Shown here piece by piece: positions 6,336 through 12,986 of a stretch of DNA of 23,234 nucleotides (the stretch's first letter is position 1; every line of letters starts with the position of its first letter). The stretch lies in NCBI GenBank assembly GCA_964384785.1, contig CAYLLH010000054.1, forward strand, positions 1 to 23,234. Reading direction: 5' to 3'. The translations under genes and the position numbers were made by a program. The notes below the pieces were generated by a model that searched no databases, was not told the origin of the DNA, and worked only from the letters and a program-made list of their open reading frames with translations. Origin of the DNA: JAZKSG01 sp964384785 (lineage in GTDB: Archaea; Thermoplasmatota; E2; DHVEG-1).

Positions 6336-7934
6336 ATGAAAAAAAAGATAACTGTTTTGTTAGTTTTAACTGTGTTAGCTGTAGCGGTCATTCCAGCAAA
6401 TGGATTAATTTTACAAAAACAAGAAGAATTAAAAAATTGTCAAATTTGTTCTCAGGAAAAAAAATCTGATAATAGTCATGAATATTATCCTATAATGCGT
6501 GAATCCCCAGTTTTTTCAATTTTTCCAGAGAAAGGTAAACCACAGGTTCTAGTTGATACTCCTAACAATTTTAATTGGGGTAAATTTAACGAAAAAAATT
6601 GGTTAACCCCTGTAAAAAAACAACTCTGTGGCGACTGTTGGGATTTTGCAGCTCTTGGAACATTTGAGAGTATAATAAAAATTAGAGAAAATTGTTCAGA
6701 ATTCAACCCTGATTTATCTGAACAATATGTACTATCATGTCTTGAAGGTGCAGGTAGCTGTCATGGTGGAAATAGTTACCGTGCATTTCAACGAATCAAT
6801 GAAACAACAGAAGAAGGAAATTTTTGTAACGGTGTGATATTAGAAAGTTGCTTTCCATATCAAGGATCTGACGATATATCTTGTGAGGAAAAATGTGATG
6901 ATTGGAAAGAAAAACTTGTTCCTATTTTAGATTTCGGGCAGTGGAAACCTTCTAAAGGACAAAAAGGAATAGATGAAATAAAAACATTTATTCTTAAAAA
7001 TGGTCCAGTTGTTGTTCACATAGATGCTACTCGTTTTTTCAAATACTGGGGAGCTACTCATAATAATCCAGATGACTATTTTCCCTATACTGGTCCAAAA
7101 ATAATGATTAATCATGTTGTAATGCTCGTAGGATGGAAAGATGATCCAAATGTTCGTAATGGCGGATATTGGATTTGTAAAAACAGTTGGGGTGCTGATT
7201 GGGGATATAATGGTTTTTTCAACATTGAATATGACTCTTTAAATATAGATAACAGAAATATCGTATGGGTGGATTATGATCCAGAAACTTATAATTGGAA
7301 ACCTGTTGCTAATGCTGGTATAAATCATATCGTAAAAACTGATGAAAAAATAATATTCGATGGTTCAAAAAGTTTTGATCCTGACTCAGATAAAATTGAT
7401 TATTATTGGGATTTTGGTGACGGAAATGAAAGTAAATGTGAAGTTGTAGGGCATAAATATCAAAAAAAGGGAATCTACAATGTTACTTTAACAATCACTG
7501 ATTTAAATGGTAAAAATGATTCAGATAAAATATTTGTCTGGGTTGATACTGAACCAAATCCTCCAGATTCTCCAGTAGTTAAAGGACCAGATTTTGTGTT
7601 ACCAAAAAAAGAATATACTTTTTTGATATCTTCAAATGATAAAGATAATGATAAAATTTATTATCTTTTGGATTGGGATGGCTACTATGAAACAGAGGAA
7701 TGGATAGGTCCATTTGAATCCGGTGCAGAGGTTAAAATCACTAGATCATGGGGTTTTTTTAATAAACCAGAGATTAAAGTTAAAGCCAAAGATATTTATG
7801 GTTTAGAAAGCGAATGGAGCAATACTACTTTTAAAAACACAGAAATTGAAGGACAATTAAGTCTAAAAGATATTTTTAATAGATTGATCAAGATGCCTTT
7901 TTTAAATATTCTATTGGATCTAAGGTTTACATAA
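6336..7934 (+). CDS. Secreted papain-family (C1A) cysteine peptidase with PKD domain
   Basis: A 532-aa exported protein. Residues 1-23 form a signal peptide (KKK, then a hydrophobic stretch to about ANG). The C1A catalytic domain runs from about 75 to 315, with oxyanion Q96, nucleophile C101 in QLCGDCWDFAA, H260 in INHVVMLVGW and N283 in CKNSWGADWGYNGFF. All four active-site residues are present. No cathepsin-type inhibitory propeptide is seen, since only about 50 residues separate the signal peptide from the catalytic domain. Several extra cysteines (C120, C135, C142, C164, C172, C183, C187) suggest disulfides. A PKD domain (about 322-404, with YYWDFGDGNESK) and a second beta-sandwich (about 408-500) follow, then a hydrophobic tail MPFLNILLDLRFT that may be a sorting or anchoring signal. 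It probably degrades extracellular protein, consistent with a detritus-feeding lifestyle. The substrate is unknown. Confidence 0.9.
   Translation: MKKKITVLLVLTVLAVAVIPANGLILQKQEELKNCQICSQEKKSDNSHEYYPIMRESPVFSIFPEKGKPQVLVDTPNNFNWGKFNEKNWLTPVKKQLCGDCWDFAALGTFESIIKIRENCSEFNPDLSEQYVLSCLEGAGSCHGGNSYRAFQRINETTEEGNFCNGVILESCFPYQGSDDISCEEKCDDWKEKLVPILDFGQWKPSKGQKGIDEIKTFILKNGPVVVHIDATRFFKYWGATHNNPDDYFPYTGPKIMINHVVMLVGWKDDPNVRNGGYWICKNSWGADWGYNGFFNIEYDSLNIDNRNIVWVDYDPETYNWKPVANAGINHIVKTDEKIIFDGSKSFDPDSDKIDYYWDFGDGNESKCEVVGHKYQKKGIYNVTLTITDLNGKNDSDKIFVWVDTEPNPPDSPVVKGPDFVLPKKEYTFLISSNDKDNDKIYYLLDWDGYYETEEWIGPFESGAEVKITRSWGFFNKPEIKVKAKDIYGLESEWSNTTFKNTEIEGQLSLKDIFNRLIKMPFLNILLDLRFT
7901..7909 (+). promoter_or_regulatory. 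Probable tRNA-Ala TATA box inside the peptidase gene
   Basis: TTTAAATAT lies within the last codons of the peptidase gene. Initiation about 25 nt downstream (near 7930) would give a 14-nt tRNA leader. The 13-mer TTTAAATATTCTA here recurs exactly at 12056-12068, at the expected TATA position of the CBS gene. Confidence 0.4.
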
Positions 7935-7943
7935 AATAAAAGA

Positions 7944-8016
7944 GGGCTGGTAGATCAGTTGGAAGATCGCTACCTTCGCAAGGTAGAGGCCACGGGTTCA
8001 AATCCCGTCCAGTCCA
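7944..8016 (+). tRNA. tRNA-Ala (anticodon CGC)
   Basis: A 73-nt cloverleaf. The acceptor stem GGGCTGG pairs with CCAGTCC and carries the G3:U70 wobble that identifies tRNA-Ala, with discriminator A. The D arm is GATC/GATC. The anticodon stem CTACC/GGTAG encloses loop TTCGCAA with anticodon CGC. The T arm is ACGGG/CCCGT with TTCAAAT. CCA is not encoded and no intron is seen. It begins 9 nt after the peptidase stop and is followed by a T7 terminator at 8021-8027. Confidence 0.97.
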
Positions 8017-8020
8017 CTAC

Positions 8021-8027
8021 TTTTTTT
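8021..8027 (+). terminator. T7 terminator of tRNA-Ala
   Basis: Seven T start 5 nt after the discriminator base of tRNA-Ala. Confidence 0.55.
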
Positions 8028-8065
8028 AAAAGAAATTTTTTTATCATTTATCATAAGAGTAAGTC

Positions 8066-8074
8066 TTATAAATA
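8066..8074 (+). promoter_or_regulatory. TATA box of the EF-1-alpha gene
   Basis: TTATAAATA is a consensus archaeal box A. Initiation near 8095 gives a leader of nearly 100 nt, which contains the inverted repeat at 8123-8153 and a strong AAAGGAGGT ribosome site (8172-8180). Confidence 0.6.
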
Positions 8075-8122
8075 GTAAGCATATACGCTATCAGAACCTC
8101 AATTAAAAAGTAATTAAATAAA

Positions 8123-8153
8123 TTAGTATATAATCAAAAAACCTATATACTAA
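8123..8153 (+). promoter_or_regulatory. Perfect 10-bp inverted repeat in the EF-1-alpha leader
   Basis: TTAGTATATA (8123-8132) and TATATACTAA (8144-8153) are perfect inverted copies separated by an 11-nt A-rich loop. In RNA this would be a stable hairpin about 20 nt upstream of the ribosome site. In DNA it could be an operator. The right arm also contains a TATA-like element, so a second, proximal promoter is an alternative. Confidence 0.5.
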
Positions 8154-8191
8154 AATAGAATTGGATTAAAAAAAGGAGGTATAAGATAAAA

Positions 8192-9478
8192 ATGGCAGAT
8201 AAACCACATATGAACTTGGTAATTATTGGTCATGTCGATCATGGAAAATCAACCCTAATGGGAAGAATCCTGTTAGATACTGGTCAGTTTCCAGATCACA
8301 TGTTAGATAAGTATAAACAAATGGCAAAAGAAAAAGGTAAAGAAAGTTTTGCTTTCGCATGGATTTTCGACAACCTTAAAGAAGAAAGAGAACGTGGAGT
8401 TACAATTGATGTAGCACACAAAAGATTCGATACGGATAGATATTATGTTACAATCATAGATGCACCAGGGCACCGTGATTTTGTAAAAAACATGATCACA
8501 GGTACATCACAAGCTGATGCAGCTATACTTGTTGTAGCAGCACCTGAAGGAATCATGGCTCAAACAAAGGAACACATGTTTCTAGCCCGTACTCTTGGTG
8601 TAAAACAAATGATTGTTGCAGTTAACAAAATGGATGCAACAAATCCACCTTATGATCAAAAACGTTTTGAGCAAGTAAAAGCAGATGTGCAAAAACTTGC
8701 AAAAAGTGTAGGTTATAAAGAAGATCAATTACAATTTGTACCTGTTTCAGCTTTTGCTGGAGATAACACTGCAAAAGATGCAGGAAAACTAGATTGGTGG
8801 AAAGGAGAAACAATTCTTAAAGCAATTGATAAATTTAATCCACCAGAGAAACCAACTAACTTACCTCTCAGATGGCCGATTCAGGATGTCTATTCCATAA
8901 AAGGTGTAGGAACAGTTCCTGTTGGAAAAATCGAGACTGGTGTTTTAAAACCAGGTGATAAACTAATGTTTAAACCAAGTACCAAACCTGGTGGTGCAAC
9001 TGGTGAATGTAAAAGCATCGAGATGCATCATGAGGAAATATCACAGGCGCTACCTGGTGACAACGTTGGAGTTAACATGAGAGGTGTATCAAAGAAAGAT
9101 ATCCGTCGTGGAGATGTAGCAGGACCAGTAAGCAACCCACCAACTGTTGCAAAAAGCTTCAAAGCTCAAATTATGGTCTTGAATCATCCTTCAGTTATAA
9201 CTAAAGGATACACACCAGTATTCCACTGTTATACTGCTCAAGTAGCATGTAGATTCGATGAAATCGTTGCAAAGCTTGATCCTAAGACTGGTCAAGTAAA
9301 AGAAGAAAACCCTGATTTCATTAAAGCCGGTGATGCAGCAATAGTTAAGGTGATACCAACTCGACCTATGGTTATTGAACCAGCTAAAGAAATTCCACAT
9401 CTTGGAAGATTCGCGATACGTGACATGGGACAAACAGTAGCTGCAGGTGTAGCTTTGGAAGTAGAAAAGGCGGATTAA
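8192..9478 (+). CDS. tuf: Translation elongation factor 1-alpha (aEF1A)
   Basis: A 428-aa GTPase that delivers aminoacyl-tRNA to the ribosomal A site. The G motifs are all intact: GHVDHGKS (13-20), the switch I region ERERGVTID (66-73), DAPGHRD (90-96) and NKMD (145-148). Domains 2 and 3 follow from about 225 and 325. The DNLKEERERGVTID context and insertion pattern are archaeal/eukaryotic, not bacterial EF-Tu. Length is standard. It has its own consensus promoter, a long leader, the best ribosome site in the window and a hairpin terminator just behind it, as expected of a very highly expressed gene. rps10 follows by 93 bp, the usual euryarchaeal EF1A-S10 order. EF-2 and S7, which often precede it, are absent here, replaced by tRNA-Ala and the peptidase. 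Confidence 0.98.
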   Translation: MADKPHMNLVIIGHVDHGKSTLMGRILLDTGQFPDHMLDKYKQMAKEKGKESFAFAWIFDNLKEERERGVTIDVAHKRFDTDRYYVTIIDAPGHRDFVKNMITGTSQADAAILVVAAPEGIMAQTKEHMFLARTLGVKQMIVAVNKMDATNPPYDQKRFEQVKADVQKLAKSVGYKEDQLQFVPVSAFAGDNTAKDAGKLDWWKGETILKAIDKFNPPEKPTNLPLRWPIQDVYSIKGVGTVPVGKIETGVLKPGDKLMFKPSTKPGGATGECKSIEMHHEEISQALPGDNVGVNMRGVSKKDIRRGDVAGPVSNPPTVAKSFKAQIMVLNHPSVITKGYTPVFHCYTAQVACRFDEIVAKLDPKTGQVKEENPDFIKAGDAAIVKVIPTRPMVIEPAKEIPHLGRFAIRDMGQTVAAGVALEVEKAD

Positions 9479-9511
9479 AAAAAGAAAAAACTACCTCCTT
9501 TTTCTTTTTTT
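9477..9511 (+). terminator. A/T-stem terminator after EF-1-alpha
   Basis: A 13-bp stem (9477-9489 with 9499-9511; an A-run with one G against a T-run with one C) surrounds a 9-nt loop. It starts inside the stop codon and ends in T7. This could attenuate rather than fully stop transcription into rps10. Confidence 0.5.
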
Positions 9512-9571
9512 ATTTAAAACTTGTCAATAAAATTTTTAAAAAGAAGGTTTTCATGGAGTAACTGAAATAAA

Positions 9572-9883
9572 ATGGCACAAAAAGCAAGAATTTCACTAGA
9601 AAGCACTGATCCTTCAAAACTTGAAAAAGTTTGTAATCAAATAAAGATGATAGCGGAAAAAACAGGTGTAGCACTTAGCGGTCCGGTTCCATTACCGACA
9701 AAACATCTGAAAGTTCCTTGTCGTAAATCACCAGATGGAGAAGGAACAGAAACATGGGATCGTTGGGAGATGCGTGTTCATAAAAGACTGATTGATCTTG
9801 ATGCTAGTGACAGAGCACTTCGTCAGTTGATGCGTATTCAGGTTCCTGATGGTGTCAACATAGAAATTGTTTTAAGATCCTAA
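9572..9883 (+). CDS. rps10: Small ribosomal subunit protein uS10
   Basis: A 103-aa uS10, a component of the 30S head. It begins MAQKARISLESTDPSKLEKV and contains the loop region SGPVPLPTKHLKVPCRKSPDGEGTETWDRWEMRVHKR in the archaeal/eukaryotic form, then LIDLDASDRALRQLMRIQVP and a C-terminal VNIEIVLRS. Only short parts are quoted where needed; the match extends over the whole length. GGAGT lies at 9555-9559 upstream. It follows the EF-1-alpha gene and precedes tRNA-Ser, and T-rich stretches at 9892-9908 likely end the transcript. Confidence 0.97.
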   Translation: MAQKARISLESTDPSKLEKVCNQIKMIAEKTGVALSGPVPLPTKHLKVPCRKSPDGEGTETWDRWEMRVHKRLIDLDASDRALRQLMRIQVPDGVNIEIVLRS

Positions 9884-9983
9884 AACAAAACATTTTTTCT
9901 TATTTTTTCATAAAATTTATAAAAACTCTTTTTTACCTGTTTTTTTATTACAAGCAAAAACATCTTACAAAAAAAATTTTTTT

Positions 9984-10069
9984 GCTGAGGTAGCAAAGTC
10001 TGGCCTAACGCGCCGGTCTTGAAAACCGGTTCCTGAAAGGGAACGGGAGTTCAAATCTCCCCCTCAGCG
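9984..10069 (+). tRNA. tRNA-Ser (anticodon TGA)
   Basis: An 86-nt class II tRNA. The acceptor GCTGAGG pairs with CCTCAGC, discriminator G as usual for serine. The anticodon stem CCGGT/ACCGG encloses loop CTTGAAA (anticodon TGA at 10020-10022). A long variable arm runs TTCC-TGAAA-GGGAA, and the T arm is GGGAG/CTCCC with TTCAAAT. CCA is not encoded and there is no intron. It ends in a T8 run at 10078-10085. Confidence 0.97.
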
Positions 10070-10077
10070 CTACAATA

Positions 10078-10085
10078 TTTTTTTT
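10078..10085 (+). terminator. T8 terminator of tRNA-Ser
   Basis: Eight T begin 9 nt after the tRNA-Ser discriminator base. Confidence 0.55.
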
Positions 10086-10104
10086 AGTTAACTTTTTACA
10101 ATAA

Positions 10105-10121
10105 AAATTGTTTAACAATTT
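10105..10121. promoter_or_regulatory. 17-bp inverted repeat upstream of trpS
   Basis: AAATTGTT-T-AACAATTT is a perfect 8-bp inverted repeat with one central base. It ends 10 nt before the trpS ATG at 10132, where a repressor would block initiation. No Shine-Dalgarno is evident, so trpS may be leaderless or have a very short leader. Confidence 0.4.
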
Positions 10122-10131
10122 GGAATTTAAA

Positions 10132-11451
10132 ATGAAGATTGATCCATGGAGTTCAACACAATATCAAGATTATGCTAAATTACGGGATGAATTTGGAATA
10201 GAAGATTTTGCTGAGGATCTCTGGAAACAACTGCCTGAGACTCATAGGTTATTAAGACGAGGGATTGTTTTTGGTCATAGGGATTTTGATGTAATACTGG
10301 ATGCTATTAAACAAAAAAAACCTTGGACTATTCTAACGGGTCTTATGCCCTCAGGGAGAATGCATCTAGGACATAAGATGGTTATAGATGAAGTTATTTT
10401 TTATCAAAAACTTGGAGCTGAGATTGTAATAGCGGTAGCAGATATTGAATCTTATTCAACACGTGGTTTCTCACTTGAAGAAACACGTAAGCTTGCAGTT
10501 GAAGAATATATTTCTAATTATATTGCTCTGGGTTTAAAACCAGAAAAATGCAGGATTTATTTTCAATCTAAAAATCAGGATGTTAAAGATCTTGCTTATC
10601 TTCTTGGTAAAAAAATCAACTGGTCACAAATGCAGGCGACATATGGTTTTTCAGAATCAACAAATATGGCACATATTTTTTCACCTTTGATTCAAACTGG
10701 GGATATACTTCATGTTCAACTAAAAAAATATGGAGGTGTAAAACCTACTCTTGTACCTGTTGGAGTTGATCAGGATCCTCATATACGTCTTTGTAGAGAT
10801 ATAGCAAAATCTTATAGATTGTATAATGTCACAAAAACAAAAGATGAAAAAATTGGTGTTTTTGTTAAAACAGATGAAAATGTAGATGTTTTACTTGATA
10901 ATGCATCAAAAATAGTGAAAAAATTAGGATTTCAAAAACTCAATCAGATAACAAAATACAAAGCATTATACATTGATGATGCAAAAGATTTAGATATTAA
11001 TAGAATAGATCAAGAATTAGCATATTCTGAACCAAAATTTGGTGGGTATGGTTTCATACAACCATCAGCTACTTTTCACAGGTTTATAACAGGTCTAACA
11101 GGTGAAAAAATGTCTTCATCTAAACCTGAAACCGCTATTTTTTTAACAGACACTCCTGCTGATGCAAAAAAGAAAATAATGCAAGCAAAAACAGGTGGAG
11201 CTGTAACTCTTGAGGAACATAAAAAACATGGTGGAAAACCAGAAGAATGTGTTATTTATGAGTTGTTTTTGTATCATCTTATAGAAAATGACGAAGAACT
11301 CCAGAATATTTTTAATAACTGTAAAAAAGGAGTTCAAACTTGCGGTATGTGTAAAAAAAAGGCTGCAGAGCTTCTTGAAAAGTTTTTAGAGGATTTAAAG
11401 GATAAAAGAATAAATGCTAAAGATAAAATTGATGGATTCTTAGAAAAATAA
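10132..11451 (+). CDS. trpS: Tryptophanyl-tRNA synthetase, archaeal/eukaryotic type
   Basis: A 439-aa class I synthetase for tRNA-Trp. The HIGH motif is HLGH (78-81, in TGLMPSGRMHLGHKM) and the KMSKS motif is KMSSS (326-330, in GLTGEKMSSSKPE). VGVDQDPHIRLCRDIA at 210-225 and the C-terminal TCGMCKKKAAE are archaeal TrpRS signatures. The start is the ATG at 10132. The frame also opens at a TTG (10108), but that lies inside the inverted repeat and adds eight residues not expected in the family. Between the DQDP motif and the PSATFHRF segment there is an insertion of roughly 65 residues (about 236-303). This makes the protein clearly longer than compact archaeal TrpRS such as those of Pyrococcus or Methanocaldococcus. 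The next gene is convergent, 15 nt away. Confidence 0.95.
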   Translation: MKIDPWSSTQYQDYAKLRDEFGIEDFAEDLWKQLPETHRLLRRGIVFGHRDFDVILDAIKQKKPWTILTGLMPSGRMHLGHKMVIDEVIFYQKLGAEIVIAVADIESYSTRGFSLEETRKLAVEEYISNYIALGLKPEKCRIYFQSKNQDVKDLAYLLGKKINWSQMQATYGFSESTNMAHIFSPLIQTGDILHVQLKKYGGVKPTLVPVGVDQDPHIRLCRDIAKSYRLYNVTKTKDEKIGVFVKTDENVDVLLDNASKIVKKLGFQKLNQITKYKALYIDDAKDLDINRIDQELAYSEPKFGGYGFIQPSATFHRFITGLTGEKMSSSKPETAIFLTDTPADAKKKIMQAKTGGAVTLEEHKKHGGKPEECVIYELFLYHLIENDEELQNIFNNCKKGVQTCGMCKKKAAELLEKFLEDLKDKRINAKDKIDGFLEK

Positions 11452-11459
11452 AAATAATA

Positions 11460-11468
11460 TTTTTTTTT
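11460..11468 (+). terminator. T9 run ending trpS, overlapping the convergent gene's stop
   Basis: Nine T follow the trpS stop by 8 nt. On the minus strand the same bases form the A-run directly behind the stop codon of the 171-aa gene. Confidence 0.4.
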
Positions 11469-11982
11469 AGCTGTAGTTTTTGTAAAGACCCTCTTTTTCA
11501 GCTATTTCTTCAAATTTTGAGTTAATTTTTTTCTGATCCGTTGAAAGATTATTTTTTATGTCTTTAAAGGTTTTTTCAGAGTTTGAGGCTTTACCTTTTA
11601 CAGGGATTTTAAGCCCGTAGTCTTTTTTTCCTTTATATGCAGATTTTAGGATTTTATCAGGATGTATTCCTTTTTTTATGTTTTTCGTTATTTTTCTGAA
11701 ATCACCTTGTATTATACCAAAATCATCAGATTTTTTTATGATGCTGTCTTCTATGTCATCATCGATTTTTCTTGCGATTTTTCCTCCAATTCCTTTTATT
11801 TGTAAAGGATTTTTTTGGTATTCTTTTAAAAGATATACTCCTTTGTTTGGATGGAAGATATAGTAGTCATTACTCATTCTAAGTGGGTCTTTTCCGAAAA
11901 CTGCTTTCCAGTTTTTCGGATGTTTCTTCCCGTCTTTTATGACGTCATTTAAAATTTCGTTTCTATTCTTGATTTTTACCAT
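11467..11982 (-). CDS. Hypothetical basic protein with HhH-like motif
   Basis: A 171-aa soluble protein of unknown family, very rich in lysine (roughly one residue in five). No signal peptide or membrane segment is visible. The N-terminal half (residues 5-90) looks like a compact domain, with HPKNWKAVFGKDPLRMSNDYY followed by a helix-hairpin-helix-like QIKGIGGKIARKI (61-73; the GIGxKxA pattern common in non-specific nucleic-acid binders). The C-terminal half is charged and less ordered. Together with the high basicity this makes nucleic-acid or ribosome association the most natural guess, but that is inference from one short motif. It is convergent with trpS and divergent from the CBS gene. 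A TATA-like element TTTATATC lies on the minus strand near 12016-12024. It is a real gene by length and composition. Confidence 0.7.
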   Translation of the reverse strand: MVKIKNRNEILNDVIKDGKKHPKNWKAVFGKDPLRMSNDYYIFHPNKGVYLLKEYQKNPLQIKGIGGKIARKIDDDIEDSIIKKSDDFGIIQGDFRKITKNIKKGIHPDKILKSAYKGKKDYGLKIPVKGKASNSEKTFKDIKNNLSTDQKKINSKFEEIAEKEGLYKNYS

Positions 11983-12055
11983 GTTTTATCTTCTGTATTT
12001 GTTATTGATAGTGGTGATATAAAATAGTTGTTGTAAAAACTTGTTTTTGTAATCA

Positions 12056-12064
12056 TTTAAATAT
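12056..12064 (+). promoter_or_regulatory. TATA box of the CBS gene, probably leaderless
   Basis: TTTAAATAT is centred about 27 nt before the ATG at 12088, and no Shine-Dalgarno is present. Transcription should therefore start at or next to the start codon. Confidence 0.55.
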
Positions 12065-12087
12065 TCTAAGTTTGTTTTAGTTTTATT

Positions 12088-12507
12088 ATGTTAGTTAAAG
12101 AGGTTATGACTCATAGCGTTATCACTGTTGATACAAATCATTCTGTTTTTGATGCCTGCGTTCTTTATAAGAAATATAGGATTGGTAGTCTTATTGTTTT
12201 AGATGGAGATGATTGTGCAGGTATTCTTACAGAACGTGATATTATAGAGAGATGTATCTGTGAAAGAAAAAACCCGGAGGATACTTTGGTTTCAGAGGTT
12301 ATGACTTCGGATCTTAAAACGATTCATGCTCTTAAGACGGTGGATTATGCTGTAGAGTTGATGAAAAAATATAATATTAAAAAACTTCCTGTTTTAATAA
12401 AGGATGATATTGTAGGTATTGTAACTGTTACTGATATTTACAAGGCCCGTCCTGATTTATCAAAAAGATTTATGGATTCATGGGTTAGATCTGAGTGGAA
12501 AGATTAA
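12088..12507 (+). CDS. Two-CBS-domain protein
   Basis: A 139-aa protein made of a tandem CBS pair (Bateman module) and little else. CBS1 is at about residues 7-58 (VMTHSVITVDTNHSVFDAC to GILTERDIIERC) and CBS2 at about 70-125 (VMTSDLKTIHALKTVDYAV to GIVTVTDIYKA). Such modules bind adenosyl nucleotides, NAD(P) or SAM and act as energy or ligand sensors, often dimerising through the CBS faces. With no attached enzyme, this one would act on a partner protein, and none is evident beside it. It is cytosolic. It appears to be transcribed leaderless, and a T-rich stretch with a small hairpin (12546-12609) follows. The family is certain and the specific ligand and role are unknown. Confidence 0.9.
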   Translation: MLVKEVMTHSVITVDTNHSVFDACVLYKKYRIGSLIVLDGDDCAGILTERDIIERCICERKNPEDTLVSEVMTSDLKTIHALKTVDYAVELMKKYNIKKLPVLIKDDIVGIVTVTDIYKARPDLSKRFMDSWVRSEWKD

Positions 12508-12545
12508 AAAAAGGAAATAATTTTGTGTTTTTTTATACGATATTA

Positions 12546-12609
12546 ACCCAAATAATTGGTATTTCATTGGGTACGTTTCGAGTTTTTTTCTTTTTTTGTT
12601 TTTTTTCCT
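12546..12609 (+). terminator. Hairpin plus T-rich tract after the CBS gene
   Basis: ACCCAA (12546-12551) pairs with TTGGGT (12567-12572). It is followed by three long T-runs between 12583 and 12608. This is consistent with termination of the CBS transcript. Confidence 0.4.
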
Positions 12610-12647
12610 TCACAATAAAACACCTTTTAAAATAAAAGAAATTTTTT

Positions 12648-12761
12648 TTATTGTATGCTTGCTGCTAGATGTCTTGCTCTGTTTCCAACAAGTGATACTT
12701 TAGCTGCGAACTGCATAATTTTTGCTTCTTCTTTGCTTGATACTTGACCAACAATTTTCAT
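12648..12761 (-). CDS. Small 37-aa protein, unrecognised
   Basis: A 37-codon gene too short for usual ORF cut-offs. It starts at an ATG (12759-12761) preceded by GAGGAG at 12771-12776 with 9-nt spacing, among the best ribosome sites in the window. The protein begins MKIVGQVSSKEEAKIMQF and ends GNRARHLAASIQ. A short strand is followed by what looks like one continuous amphipathic helix (about residues 8-36) with a basic NRARH segment. It has no hydrophobic membrane stretch and no cysteine. Codon composition (GCA, GAA, AAA, with balanced amino acids) is protein-like, unlike the low-complexity flanks. A minus-strand TTTTAAAC (12798-12805) could serve as TATA box. It lies alone between the CBS gene and ftsY. 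I do not recognise the family. A small ribosome- or RNA-associated protein is possible but unsupported. Confidence 0.6.
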   Translation of the reverse strand: MKIVGQVSSKEEAKIMQFAAKVSLVGNRARHLAASIQ

Positions 12762-12986
12762 ATTCTATCGCTCCTCGTATTAGCTTTTGTTTTTTGGGTT
12801 TAAAAGGCGTTGTTGTACAACTATTATCAAGCTTCTTTACAGTAATGTCCCTAAAATAAAAAAAAGAAAAAACTGTGTAGTTTTTTAATTAATATCCCAA
12901 GAGTTTTTTTGATGGTAACCAAGCAATATTTAACCACGGTGTTTCGGATATTATAAATTCAATAATTTTTTTGGTATTATAGTAAC
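12762..12986. other. Non-coding interval between the 37-aa gene and ftsY
   Basis: It contains the leader and putative TATA box (12798-12805, minus) of the 37-aa gene, a perfect palindrome GTTGTACAAC at 12812-12821 just upstream of that box, and A/T-rich sequence. The part next to ftsY (about 12900-12960) is somewhat less A/T-rich and contains a TGGTTA direct repeat on the minus strand. I see no RNA family or convincing gene in it. Confidence 0.4.
12771..12776 (-). promoter_or_regulatory. Shine-Dalgarno of the 37-aa gene
   Basis: Minus-strand GAGGAG lies 9 nt before the ATG. This site is the main reason to regard the short frame as a gene. Confidence 0.55.

Noticed and set aside
10108..10131. 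TTG start eight codons upstream for trpS
   Set aside because: It lies within the inverted repeat and lacks a ribosome site; the ATG at 10132 gives the expected archaeal N-terminus MKIDPW.
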